64,000 nucleotides of DNA, from the NCBI RefSeq assembly GCF_010206195.1, contig NZ_VIQT01000002.1:119593-183592 (forward strand), written 5' to 3'. Positions within the stretch are counted from its first letter, which is position 1. The number at the start of each line of letters is the position of its first letter. Positions 16,201 to 23,870 of this stretch are shown piece by piece. Under the pieces are notes generated by a model. That model did not search any database, was not told the DNA's origin, and worked only from the letters and a program-made list of their open reading frames with translations. This DNA comes from Anaerotruncus colihominis (GTDB taxonomy: Bacteria > Bacillota > Clostridia > Oscillospirales > Ruminococcaceae). The translations under genes and the position numbers were made by a program.

Positions 16201-18726
16201 GCCATCCTCTCCCGTTTCGATGTCCCAGTAATGGTTCGTGCGGGTATCGGTAATGCGGAATATAGCACCTTCCAGCTTAATGCTGGCATCCAGCCCATCC
16301 ACCTTGGTGATCTCAATGGAGGGCTTCTTCTTATTAACGAAGGTGACAGTGTACTCCTTGTTATCATCGGTTGCATAAATCCGAATCTGCTGGATGGGAT
16401 TCTCGTCCATTAGGTAGCCTTCCGGCGCCTTGATCTCTTCAATAACATAGGTGTCATCGGTGAGATTGCCGCGGTAGATTACGCCATTGGAATCTGTTAC
16501 CTCCCGCAGCAGCACTTCGCCGGAACCTCGGCGCAGCTCAAAGGTTGCGCCAGGCAGCGGATTACCGTCCTGGTCTACCTTTTTGATGAACAATCCATCT
16601 TTGCGGTAGTTGCGGACTTCTTTGCGAACCACCTGGCCGGACTGAAGAACCGCAGTTTGAATTTCATCGTTCAGGTTATAACCAAACGGGGGCTGTGTTT
16701 CCTGAATGGCGTATGTGCCAGCAGGCAAAAACTCGAACCGCGCTTCGCCGTTTTTGTCAGTGACCAGAGTTAGGTCAATATCCTTGGCTCCGGCATCAAC
16801 GCCGCCCAGATCCTGACCCCATAGATGGATAGTAGCGCCTTCCAGTGGCTGACCGGTATTTGCGTCACGCTTGGTAACAATAATATCGCCAGTTTCCCGC
16901 GTGTTGACGAAAGTGACGGTAATATCCCTGTCGCCAGCGATAAAGTCAGCATACTCCTCAACCTGCGGTTCACTCTTGCTGGTAGCGGTAGAGGTGTTTT
17001 TTGTGATGTTGCCATCTTCATCTACAGAAGAAACTGTGGTAGTGGTAATAGTGATGGTCCATGTCGTTACATGGGTTACACGAGTATAAGTCGGGCTGAC
17101 TGTGACTGTCTTCGGGGTAGGGTCCAGTTCATAATGAAGCGGGGCCTTGACCTCTGTAATCGTGATGGTCGCCGGATCATGGTTGTCTTTGGGGTGGTTA
17201 TAAGTAAACAGCCTGGCTCCATTGTCGATTTCCCAGCCCTCAGTCCGCTGTGTTGTGCCATCGGTGAACGCAACCTCGATGTTGACCAAAGCACCGTCAA
17301 GGCTGTTCCCGTCCTGGTCTTCCTTGCGGATCGTGACCTGGCCAATGGCGTCCGAGTATTCGTACTCCTTGGACTGGTGAACTTCGGTTTCTGTTTCAGT
17401 TTCGGTAGTCTCACCACTGCCACCCCCGCCGCCACCGGAGGACTTCTCGTTGCGGAACTCAACAGTAGCCGGGTTTGTAGGCTTATTAACCTCAGTGACA
17501 GTAACAGTTTGGGAAGCTGGGTCCGACAGTTTATATCCTGCAGGCGGGGCTGTCTCAGTTACAGTATAACTTCCGACATCTGTAATCCCGACAAGGATTT
17601 CACCCTGAGCATTTGTTTTAAGCCCAGTCCTTTTAAACCCATTAGGCCCTTCAACGCTAAAGGTAGCGTCAGAAAGCACCTTACTTCCATCCTCATTTTT
17701 CTTGATAATTTTCAAGGCATATTCTTCTGTTACCCCTTTATCGGTGGAATACACAAAGATATTTTGAGTATGAACAGAATCTTTGTTGTTATAAACCCAG
17801 TATCTAATGCCGCTAATATCTATACTTGGATCAACCAAATTTTGATTGGCTCCAGATGTGCCCCACGCACCTACAAAGGTATTCGTTAGGACTGCCCAGA
17901 TTTCAGCTTGGGCAGCAATATAGTCGGGTTTATTTTTACTGGACGCCTCATAGCTGGCCAAAATTCTTTTGATCCGGTCATCGTTGCCTTCAGCGCCTTG
18001 CTCGTAGTTGCCGCCTGGCTCATGTCCATTGAACTCGGCGCAAAATGCGTCCGAACCCTGCCAGCTGATTCTGTGCAAGTCTGCAAAGAAGTAACCAGTT
18101 CCAGGGTTCCCGAGCCAAATAGCATGTGTACCATCCGAAACACTTGGGTCGCCCCACATATACTTTGTGAAGGTAACTCCAGTTTCTCTTGTAGAAAATG
18201 TCCTGGGCATTGCCATAGTTGCTTCTGCATACGCATTGAAGTTCGCTGCCCAAGGAAACTCCTGCCCGCCTTCTATAGTGTCTGCAGGAGGGGTGGCAAC
18301 ACCAGTCTCACTGTCATCGGCATTCTCCAGTTCCTCAGCATCTACAACGCTATCCTCCGGGTCATCTTCGGATTCAGAAGAATCCGTATCTTCATCATCT
18401 GGAATATCGGGAGTTTCCTCACTTTCTTCGTTACCTTCTGATGGAACCGATGGGGTATTTTCATCTGAAGCAGGTGGCTGTGTTTCTGTGTTTTCTTCGG
18501 ATTCCTCTGGGGTAGTGATAATAACATCATTGTCCCCGCCACTGATATTATCCCATCCAGAGCCAGTAGAACCAGAGACAGGATCATCAATGATCGTTGC
18601 CGTACTTGGAAAACCAGAATCCAGCGAGTCGGTAGCGAAAGCGGTAATTGGAACAGAACTAATCGTCATCAGAACTGCCAACAACGCCGCAAGGGACCTA
18701 CCCGCCTTTTTTGACTTTTTTCGCAT
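13252..18726 (-). CDS. Giant SpaA/Cna-B repeat thioester adhesin with terminal LPQTG
   Basis: An exported surface protein of about 1,824 aa. The start is ATG 18726 (MRKKSKKAG), preceded by GAGGAGAG; a nearer-upstream ATG at 18744 overlaps the leader ORF. It has a signal peptide ending near ITAFA, an acidic Ser/Glu-rich linker (about 40-140), then a thioester-type domain with the Cys in DAFCAEF and the Gln in AAQAEIW. Thirteen SpaA/Cna-B-like repeats follow; most begin with a pattern like I-x-K-x-D-(12)-L-x-G-A and contain an EExKAP(D/E)GY segment expected to form isopeptide bonds. A last Ig-like region ends in KLPQTGG and then only about 17 polar residues. No membrane span or basic tail follows the sorting motif. 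It probably helps cell-cell contact during mating or host adhesion. Confidence 0.9.
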   Translation of the reverse strand: MRKKSKKAGRSLAALLAVLMTISSVPITAFATDSLDSGFPSTATIIDDPVSGSTGSGWDNISGGDNDVIITTPEESEENTETQPPASDENTPSVPSEGNEESEETPDIPDDEDTDSSESEDDPEDSVVDAEELENADDSETGVATPPADTIEGGQEFPWAANFNAYAEATMAMPRTFSTRETGVTFTKYMWGDPSVSDGTHAIWLGNPGTGYFFADLHRISWQGSDAFCAEFNGHEPGGNYEQGAEGNDDRIKRILASYEASSKNKPDYIAAQAEIWAVLTNTFVGAWGTSGANQNLVDPSIDISGIRYWVYNNKDSVHTQNIFVYSTDKGVTEEYALKIIKKNEDGSKVLSDATFSVEGPNGFKRTGLKTNAQGEILVGITDVGSYTVTETAPPAGYKLSDPASQTVTVTEVNKPTNPATVEFRNEKSSGGGGGGSGETTETETETEVHQSKEYEYSDAIGQVTIRKEDQDGNSLDGALVNIEVAFTDGTTQRTEGWEIDNGARLFTYNHPKDNHDPATITITEVKAPLHYELDPTPKTVTVSPTYTRVTHVTTWTITITTTTVSSVDEDGNITKNTSTATSKSEPQVEEYADFIAGDRDITVTFVNTRETGDIIVTKRDANTGQPLEGATIHLWGQDLGGVDAGAKDIDLTLVTDKNGEARFEFLPAGTYAIQETQPPFGYNLNDEIQTAVLQSGQVVRKEVRNYRKDGLFIKKVDQDGNPLPGATFELRRGSGEVLLREVTDSNGVIYRGNLTDDTYVIEEIKAPEGYLMDENPIQQIRIYATDDNKEYTVTFVNKKKPSIEITKVDGLDASIKLEGAIFRITDTRTNHYWDIETGEDGKALLENLEINTTYIVEETQAAPGYVNSGYRQEIVLRECRTHTIVVENFEKPGIEIVKKDKQSGALLAGATFRISWNNGADYRDVTTKADGTALITDLKEGWYTLTETKAPEGYLLDPTPHQVLLEQGKTTIVEIFNEACPSLTIHKIDIVTGTSLPGARYKIEQKTDEGIKLIGNYTTDADGIIYLENIKPGRYLITEVQAPDGYNIDTATREVTIEYGQPYELEFTNTPKSPIYIQKVDGEGNPLAGAKFKVTTMNGAMVGEVTSGRTGYAIIPYAEPGWYVVEEIKAPDGYILSSTPVNVEIKSGKPAQVEFVNYARPGLQILKLDASTQSPLVGARYKITKASGELIGEYTTDINGLISLGAEDGLEDGVVIITELRAPDGYVLDVTPHTVTLKPGELTQIELYNTAKPGLQLIKKDEITGLPIGGARFNVTLLENGGKKDLGSYTTSENGTFFIPDLTPGHYIITETQAAPGYILDSTPVNVEVEGGKLNTVEVFNTPYSDLRLLKIDSETRKPLEGAVFKLFDKNRLEIGTYTTSALGEIYINGLPSGTIYIQEQKAPTGYVLDNTVRQVELVGGKTTTVEWKNTSLGSLRILKVDADTNKPLYNATFNLYDSRNNLLGEYTTNQDGLIVFGSSLQSGTYKLKEVKAPEGYVLDDTIRTIKVKAGETTEIVVKNQLQVGNIQIIKVSSGKNSVTGDKAGDGLEDAIFEIYDENLNLVDKIETDHRGIATSDDLPLGRYVIKEVEAPKYYFTDGKPIYAEIKVHGDMIRLKVENTPIEPDVSVEKRGVAETMSGETFRYTFSNITNQSNCKLDEFYWHDELPTDAVRILSLNTGTWNERGTYDVWIKTNLHGWKRIERNLSTKVEYTIDMTPSALGLASNEYVTNFKLEFGTVEEGFTSVKDPFIKVKVNNRLSQGHRFVNKTDVGGRYGREWVYARDSWITVIYKGYKFGPGRPKLPQTGGPNFFEKYPEYLRYLED

Positions 18727-18740
18727 CTGTTTCTCTCCTC

Positions 18741-18836
18741 TCATTTAATTTTGAAATAAAAAAGAGCCCCTGCCGAAGCAGAGGCTTTTTTCTGATTTAT
18801 ATAATTTTCAATGGGGGGTGCGCGACAACGCTGCAT
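18741..18836 (-). CDS. 31-codon leader peptide upstream of the adhesin
   Basis: ATG at 18834-18836 sits seven bases after a strong AAAGGAGG (18844-18851). The 31-residue product begins MQRCRAPP and ends FYFKIK. Its TGA (18741-18743) overlaps the upstream ATG of the adhesin frame. The codons for QKKASASAGALFYF are the arms of a terminator hairpin (18758-18792), so a translating ribosome would prevent that hairpin from forming. The layout fits an attenuation leader; the signal is unknown. Confidence 0.6.
   Translation of the reverse strand: MQRCRAPPIENYINQKKASASAGALFYFKIK
18758..18792 (-). terminator. Attenuator hairpin inside the leader ORF
   Basis: AGCCCCTGC (18765-18773) and GCAGAGGCT (18778-18786) form the stem around CGAA, flanked by A6 and T6 on either side, so it is a good intrinsic terminator in either direction. 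It lies within the leader coding frame ahead of the adhesin. Confidence 0.7.
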
Positions 18837-18857
18837 CTCATTACCTCCTTTGAATAC

Positions 18858-18886
18858 AAAAAAGGCACCCCCATAGAGGTGCCTTT
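18858..18886 (-). terminator. Terminator after the CAP lipoprotein gene
   Basis: GGCACC (18864-18869) pairs with GGTGCC (18878-18883); on the minus strand TTTTTTG follows. It is 16 bases beyond the CAP-domain gene stop and just before the leader peptide ribosome site. Confidence 0.75.
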
Positions 18887-18901
18887 CCAACAAATGCTGA
18901 A

Positions 18902-20035
18902 TTAACCTTCAGCATCCCACAGAACAAATTCCTGTGTCCAATAGATTGTACCATTTTTTTCGTAACATCCCACTCCAAAACGGCTTCCATAACTGGAGTA
19001 ATCACTTAGCAGAGTCGCCTTGTGTCCAGGAGAGTTCATCCAATCATTCACTACTTCTTTTGCGCTTTTTTGTCCATAGGCTATATTTTCTATAAATTCG
19101 AGCCCATTCATGGATTTATTCTGATTATTAGGGCGGGTATGAGAATAGCTTACAGCAAGCTCTTCTGCTCTAATTTGAGCATATTCCATCGCAGTGCTAT
19201 CTTCTACCAAAGCCTCTAATCCAGCCTTTTCTCTCTCAATGTTAGTGAGCCTAATTACTTCATCCCGAAATTCATCAATGTCAAATTCATTGGAAGAAGG
19301 AACAGAAGAAGCTGTAGAAGAAGAACCAGCAGATTCATGCTCGTTACTTCCATCCAGGCCACGATACACATTGTACTGCTTAGTAAACCATGCCAGCTGT
19401 TCATCTGCTTCCATATCCATCAGTTGATTATCCCAAATGATCTGATTCAGCTGGTTTTCGGGAATTGTCCCCAATTCCTTCTGGCTGGACGAATAGAACA
19501 TGTAGACCATCTGGCCGTTGTAGGTGGTGCCGACTGTCGAAGCGGCGGGGGTTGTGCTGTCGAACACATTCACAGTGTACTTTGCCAGCGGCCCCTTTCC
19601 GGTGCTGGATACCTTTGTTGCCGGGGGCAAACTGGAAGCAACAGGAGGAGTGTTTTCTACCGGAGCCTGGTTATTGGCAGGTGTCGGATTGGTATTGTTT
19701 ACTGTAGGAGCAGGCTTATCGTTTGCTGGTGCATTTTCCTGGGAGGTGGCCCCGTCACCGGTGGCTGCGCTCTCATTGGCAGAAGCAGCGCTGCTGGTAT
19801 TAACATCTTCTTCCGCATCATCTTCGGAAGGCTGCTCCTCTTCTGCCTTCTCCCTCTCAGCCTTCAGTTCATCCAACTCCTTCTGAAGCTGATCCCTCTC
19901 AGCCTGAAGGGAATCGTATTCTTCCTGGGTGATGGAGGAAGACAGGTCATTTTCAACGGGTTCGGCAGGGGTACATCCGGTTGCCGACAGCATCATTGCA
20001 AGGGACAGGAGGGCGATCATCATTTTCTTATTCAT
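18902..20035 (-). CDS. CAP-domain (SCP/PR1-like) lipoprotein
   Basis: A 377-aa lipoprotein: signal MNKKMMIALLSLAMMLSATGC with a lipobox cysteine at residue 21, then a coiled coil (about 37-68: ERDQLQKELDELKAEREKAEEE), a low-complexity Ala/Asn/Pro-rich linker, a central region with KGPLAKYTVNVFD, and a C-terminal CAP domain (about 250-377). CAP hallmarks are LTNIEREKAGLEAL, AEELAVSYSHTRP, IENIAYG and WMNSPGHKATLL. Bacterial CAP proteins are extracellular; their activities are mostly unknown. Placement between parB and the adhesin gene suggests a cell-envelope role in mating. RBS GAAAGGAAG precedes the ATG. Confidence 0.88.
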   Translation of the reverse strand: MNKKMMIALLSLAMMLSATGCTPAEPVENDLSSSITQEEYDSLQAERDQLQKELDELKAEREKAEEEQPSEDDAEEDVNTSSAASANESAATGDGATSQENAPANDKPAPTVNNTNPTPANNQAPVENTPPVASSLPPATKVSSTGKGPLAKYTVNVFDSTTPAASTVGTTYNGQMVYMFYSSSQKELGTIPENQLNQIIWDNQLMDMEADEQLAWFTKQYNVYRGLDGSNEHESAGSSSTASSVPSSNEFDIDEFRDEVIRLTNIEREKAGLEALVEDSTAMEYAQIRAEELAVSYSHTRPNNQNKSMNGLEFIENIAYGQKSAKEVVNDWMNSPGHKATLLSDYSSYGSRFGVGCYEKNGTIYWTQEFVLWDAEG

Positions 20036-20138
20036 ACGAAACTTCCTTTCAAAACTATCAGATACTCAATCGGTCATGTAGGCTTTATTCTCGACCGCTT
20101 ACATAACAACTATAGTGAGAGTTTTTGAAAAAAGCAAC

Positions 20139-21050
20139 TCAAATTGTTTTTTGCTCCGCACTCCACTGTTCCAGTAAGGACATAATGACATCCTCTATCT
20201 GCTGTTGTGTGTAGGCAGGAGGGAAGTATTTTCTGATCTGTTCCCCTTTGAAGGTGACTTTTTCGGTCACAGGCTTGGCTTCCGACAAAACTGCGTGAAT
20301 GACAGCCCTTGATAATGTTCCCGCTTTGCTATATGGCTTCAATTTTGCAAGGTTTCCCGGAGCCGGAATAATTTTCAACTCTGCTATAACTGCCAATAGG
20401 TCCCTTTGCTCCTGCTCTGTCAAAGATGATAGATAGTCGGCGGCAGCTTTGACGGAGATTTTTTCGGCATCCACTAAATCAAGTAATTCAGGAACTAATT
20501 TCGTCAGCGATATGTACCTGGCAACAGCTGCTCCCGATGCCTCTCCAGCATCTTTCGCTATCTGTTCTCTTGTTCCCAACTTCTGCTCCATTGGAGCAGA
20601 AGTTAAATCGTTGCGTTTCCCTTGATGTTTAAGAGCCTCTAACTTCAGCTTATATGCCCATGCTTTTTCACTAGGCAAAATATTTTCCCGCTGGATATTG
20701 GAGTCTACCATGATGATGGTCGCTTCGTCATCATCCATTTTTCGGATAATGACCGGCATGGTGGTCTTTCCCGCAAGCTCGCTGCCCCGTTTACGGCGGT
20801 GGCCGGCAATGATCTCATATCCACCCTCTGAGCGGGGACGAACAATGCCAGGTATTAGAACACCATATTTTGCAATACTCTCAGCAGTCTCCAACATTTT
20901 TGCATCGTCGCGGACTTGAAAGGGGTGATTGCTGAAAGGGAATAGTTCATCCAGCGGGATTTCCTGTACTTCCTCCAATTTAGCAGACTGCTCGGTTTCA
21001 AACAAATCGTCAAAGCTCTGCATTTGAATTTTTCTTGCACTACTTCTCAT
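20139..21050 (-). CDS. parB: ParB-like partition protein
   Basis: A 303-aa ParB/Spo0J family protein when started at ATG 21050, which has CAGGAGG upstream and overlaps the end of parA by 11 bases; the longer frame upstream is parA sequence. The N-terminal nuclease-like fold shows IPLDELFPFSNHPF, YGVLIPGIVRPR and the GHRRKRGSEL box, followed by the HTH region near GTREQIAKDAGEASGAAVARY. The C-terminus (VTFKGEQIRKYFPPAYTQQQIEDVIMSLLEQW cut short here) is shared in type with the broken parB at 49.8-50.4 kb. With ParA it should help keep the replicating ICE in daughter cells. Confidence 0.9.
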   Translation of the reverse strand: MRSSARKIQMQSFDDLFETEQSAKLEEVQEIPLDELFPFSNHPFQVRDDAKMLETAESIAKYGVLIPGIVRPRSEGGYEIIAGHRRKRGSELAGKTTMPVIIRKMDDDEATIIMVDSNIQRENILPSEKAWAYKLKLEALKHQGKRNDLTSAPMEQKLGTREQIAKDAGEASGAAVARYISLTKLVPELLDLVDAEKISVKAAADYLSSLTEQEQRDLLAVIAELKIIPAPGNLAKLKPYSKAGTLSRAVIHAVLSEAKPVTEKVTFKGEQIRKYFPPAYTQQQIEDVIMSLLEQWSAEQKTI

Positions 21051-21849
21051 GGTCCAAGACCTCCTGGGTGAATGCGGTGTAGGCAGCCGAAACCTTACCA
21101 GAGGGATCATGGTGGTAGATACTCCGGCCTTCAGCGCTGGTTTCTGCGGCTCTGATAGATGTCGGAATTATCGTTTCAAAGATTTTGATATTATCACCAT
21201 AGGTGGAATGAAGCAGTTCTAAAATTTCGCGTGAATAATTTGTACGCATGTCCGCCATCGTAATCAGGATACCGGAAATTTTAAGATTCGGATTGATTTG
21301 GCGTTTGACTTTTGAGATTGTGCGCATCAGCTGCTCCAGTCCTTTTATTGACAGGTAATGTGCCTGCATCGGAATCAGGATACTATCTGCGGCCGCCATA
21401 GCGTTGATAGTAAGCATTCCCAGGGAAGGGCAGCAGTCCAGCAGAATATAGTCATACTGATCTTCAACTGCTCTTAGATATTCCCGCAATACGGTTTCTC
21501 GGCTCATGGTATTCACCAAAGTGACCTCCATCCCCGACAATTCGATATTGGCCGGAAGCAGATCAACACCTTCCTCATGGCGCAGAATCCCTTCTTTGGG
21601 CGTTATAGGTTCGTCGTTGATAATATGACCCATAATCGTCGCAAGCGTCACATCTATTTGGTCTGGCAGTTGGTAGCCTAGGCTGGAAGTTAGGGAGCCT
21701 TGAGCGTCTACATCTACCATCAGCACACGATTGCCTGCCCTGGCAAGTCCAATCCCAAGGTTAATAGTAGTGGTTGTTTTACCGACACCCCCTTTTTGAT
21801 TGCATATTGCAATTATTTTTGCATTTGTGATTTGCTCACCTTTTTCCAT
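21040..21849 (-). CDS. parA: ParA/Soj partition ATPase
   Basis: A 269-aa ParA-type ATPase. The deviant Walker A is KGGVGKTTTT near residue 19, the switch I-type region has VDVDAQGSLTSSLGY, and the Walker B-type stretch is YDYILLDCCPSLG. Its length is normal for chromosomal or ICE Soj-like proteins without an extra HTH domain. It starts at ATG after GAGGAGG and lies 12 bases from the upstream regulator. The rep-HTH-parA-parB block is the kind of maintenance module that circular ICE intermediates use. Confidence 0.93.
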   Translation of the reverse strand: MEKGEQITNAKIIAICNQKGGVGKTTTTINLGIGLARAGNRVLMVDVDAQGSLTSSLGYQLPDQIDVTLATIMGHIINDEPITPKEGILRHEEGVDLLPANIELSGMEVTLVNTMSRETVLREYLRAVEDQYDYILLDCCPSLGMLTINAMAAADSILIPMQAHYLSIKGLEQLMRTISKVKRQINPNLKISGILITMADMRTNYSREILELLHSTYGDNIKIFETIIPTSIRAAETSAEGRSIYHHDPSGKVSAAYTAFTQEVLDHEK

Positions 21850-21861
21850 GTTGCAACCTCC

Positions 21862-22326
21862 TCAAGAAATACTTAGCGATTCTTTCCTTGTTGAAAGGCC
21901 CATCAGGTAGTCTATTGAACAACTGTAATGATTCGCCAGCACAACTAATGATTTCGTATCGGGCATAATTCGTCCGTTTCTCCATCCATAGACGGTGCTT
22001 ACTGACTTTTCTACCAGAGGCACAATATCTTCAATATTTTCATCCTGTTCGAGCATCAACCGAGCAAAGCGAACAGCAAAGCTATCCGTTGGCAGGTCCT
22101 CCAAAATCGTTTCTTCCTCCAAAGGGAGATCCATACCAAGCAGATAATCGCAAGAAATTTTTAACATTCTGGCAAGCCGCTCAATTTCATGGCAATTCGG
22201 AACTGTTATCCCATCCTCCAGTTTTTTATATTTTTTTGGGGAAACATTAGCGAGCAGACAGAGCTGGTTTTGGGTATACCCAGATTTTTCACGCTGCTCA
22301 ATCAATCTTTCTTTTCTAAACATCAA
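21862..22326 (-). CDS. Regulator with two Xre-type HTH domains
   Basis: A 154-aa DNA-binding protein. The first HTH covers about residues 7-60 (EKSGYTQNQLCLLANVSPKKYKKLEDG, then YLLGMDLP); the second covers about 85-145 (IEDIVPLVEKSVSTVYGWRNGRIMPDTKSL, then YLMGLS). Both end in the same DYL(L/M)G signature, which suggests an internal duplication. It lies between rep and parA and probably controls this maintenance module. Confidence 0.8.
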   Translation of the reverse strand: MMFRKERLIEQREKSGYTQNQLCLLANVSPKKYKKLEDGITVPNCHEIERLARMLKISCDYLLGMDLPLEEETILEDLPTDSFAVRFARLMLEQDENIEDIVPLVEKSVSTVYGWRNGRIMPDTKSLVVLANHYSCSIDYLMGLSTRKESLSIS

Positions 22327-22346
22327 AATTCACTCTTCTCCATTTT

Positions 22347-23663
22347 TTAATTCATGTTAGCCCATAGATTCATAATAATTTTCTTAGTGTAAGCGGGTAA
22401 GCTACGAATCTCAGAGCGCCTATCTGCAATTTTGAAAACCATCTCACACAGTTCATCCATATCTGGCGAAGCGCTCCTGATTGCAGTTAAAAGGTCAGCA
22501 CGATTGTATGAAACTCCATTGTATTTTACAAAAACCGATTTACCATTCAACAGCAATTCAATCTGATGTGCCAGCTCATTGATGATCTCTCTACAAATTG
22601 CAAGGTATGCAGCTTCCTCCTCCGGAGATTTAAAATGCCCAAACATACCCTTGAAGGAAACCCATGCTTCGCTTTCTCTCGCCAGGAAGTCATAATCAAT
22701 CAACTGTCGGCTTTCCTGTTTTGAAGTGAGGAGATTTCCATGACCATCCTCCGCACTTGTGCGGCTGTTGGTTATTTCTCTATCATCTATATCTTCGATA
22801 GAAGATATAGATTGTTTATTATGTAGATTGTTATTGTTAATAGCATGTCGCAATTTACCGTGTACGGTTTTTTGCGACATCGTACCGTGTCCTGATTTTT
22901 GCGACATCGCTCTTTTACCGTGTCCTAATTCTTGCGACATCGCTGTTGAAAAGTCTGTGGAACCAGGATTTTCAACCGTGTCCTGATTTTTGCGACATGG
23001 CTCCTTTTTTCGGCTTGATGATGCGCTTTTCCGAATTTCATCTGGATCAATTCGAGGGTCGATTCCCAATACTTCATTTAAAATATAAGTTGATGTTGCA
23101 AATTGCCCTTTTCGGTCCGTATTCTGGATGGGCGTAATGTACCCCAATTCTACTAAGGCAGTATAACTGGGATAATATTTAGCTTTGCTGATATCCAACT
23201 CGTATAGCAGTGTAGAGCGCTTTGGATAGGCACTGTTTCCAGAGCCTGCATAGGAACAAAGATATGCATAGATCGCTTTAGCTGTCACAGTGAGACGGTC
23301 ATCCAACATTGCAAATTTGGGGATGGTTCCATATCCTTGTGATTTGATTTCCACAGTTTTTCCATCTTTCCTTTTTACCGTTGTCAAAATTTCATAGACA
23401 TTTCCGGTAGCTGTACGGTGACGGACAATATATTTAGCTTCGATCAGGCAGTTAAGATATTTCGTAAAGGTGTTTTTGGCGAGATGTAGGTCGCGCATAA
23501 TCTTTTCTCTGCTTGGGAAAATTGTTGAGCCAGCTCCTGCATAAGAACAGAAATATGCATAGATCGCTTTAGCTGTAAGGGGAATAGTTGGATCTCTCAT
23601 AACGATTTTATAAATTTTGCCATAGCCTTTTTCGTCTATACCAACGATTTTTAATCCGTCCAT
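22347..23663 (-). CDS. Replication initiator with duplicated winged-helix domain
   Basis: A 438-aa protein. Two similar winged-helix modules of roughly 90 residues (about 17-105 and 110-200) each contain LTAKAIYAY(F/L)CSYAG; they resemble replication initiators and DnaD-like proteins. A low-complexity linker (about 215-300) contains repeats of the type MSQK-x-x-HGK, encoded by a DNA repeat array. The C-terminal 110 residues (AWVSFKGMFGHFKSPEEEAAYLAI) resemble the tail of clostridial plasmid and ICE Rep proteins (DUF6017-like; memory only). Start ATG follows AAGGAGGAG. The gene is the first of the rep-HTH-parA-parB module. Confidence 0.75.
   Translation of the reverse strand: MDGLKIVGIDEKGYGKIYKIVMRDPTIPLTAKAIYAYFCSYAGAGSTIFPSREKIMRDLHLAKNTFTKYLNCLIEAKYIVRHRTATGNVYEILTTVKRKDGKTVEIKSQGYGTIPKFAMLDDRLTVTAKAIYAYLCSYAGSGNSAYPKRSTLLYELDISKAKYYPSYTALVELGYITPIQNTDRKGQFATSTYILNEVLGIDPRIDPDEIRKSASSSRKKEPCRKNQDTVENPGSTDFSTAMSQELGHGKRAMSQKSGHGTMSQKTVHGKLRHAINNNNLHNKQSISSIEDIDDREITNSRTSAEDGHGNLLTSKQESRQLIDYDFLARESEAWVSFKGMFGHFKSPEEEAAYLAICREIINELAHQIELLLNGKSVFVKYNGVSYNRADLLTAIRSASPDMDELCEMVFKIADRRSEIRSLPAYTKKIIMNLWANMN
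22785..22998. other. Candidate replication origin inside the rep gene
   Basis: Four 24-bp near-identical repeats lie at 22857-22880, 22884-22907, 22917-22940 and 22975-22998; each reads ACCGTGT at one end and TTGCGACAT at the other. An inverted half-copy (ATGTCGCAA) is at 22845-22853. Next to them is an AT-rich stretch with a perfect 12-bp inverted repeat (22785-22796 with 22801-22812). Iterons plus an AT-rich segment inside the initiator gene resemble lambda-type origins. Confidence 0.5.
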
Positions 23664-23699
23664 ATTGCTCCTCCTTCCTTTTGAATATTTTTGCTAAAC

Positions 23700-23736
23700 A
23701 AAAAAGCCCGGCAAAATCAAATTGTTCCTGCCAAGC
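23700..23736 (-). terminator. Terminator-like hairpin in the rep leader
   Basis: On the minus strand CTTGGCA (23729-23735) pairs with TGCCGGG (23707-23713, one or two G-U pairs) and is followed by CTTTTTTG. It lies 40-75 bases before the rep start codon, where it could attenuate rep expression or end transcription from the sortase gene. Confidence 0.5.
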
Positions 23737-23833
23737 TATCACTTACAATTTTTATGAACTTTTTCAGGGAAACGAGGGGGTTGAACCCTCTGCGCTGCTC
23801 AGAAGCAGCGTTGGATACCGTCCGTAATTTCCC

Positions 23834-23861
23834 ATAAAAGCCGGGCCTTATACAGCCCGGC
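23834..23861 (-). terminator. Terminator after the sortase gene
   Basis: A perfect GCCGGGC/GCCCGGC stem (23840-23846 with 23855-23861) is followed on the minus strand by TTTTAT, 10 bases past the sortase stop. Confidence 0.65.
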
Positions 23862-23870
23862 GTGGTCACG

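Noticed and set aside
13900..17700. Regular repetition that could be taken for a CRISPR array or DNA satellite
   Set aside because: The repeats are protein repeats of about 90 residues that diverge at DNA level; no short identical repeats with unique spacers occur anywhere in the window.
13636..18748. Several long plus-strand frames opposite the adhesin gene
   Set aside because: They mirror the repeat pattern of the adhesin, have no ribosome sites and no recognisable domains.
23759..23812. GAGGGTTCAACCCCCTC-like tRNA T-arm
   Set aside because: No acceptor, D-arm or anticodon arm fits around it, so it is a simple hairpin rather than a tRNA.
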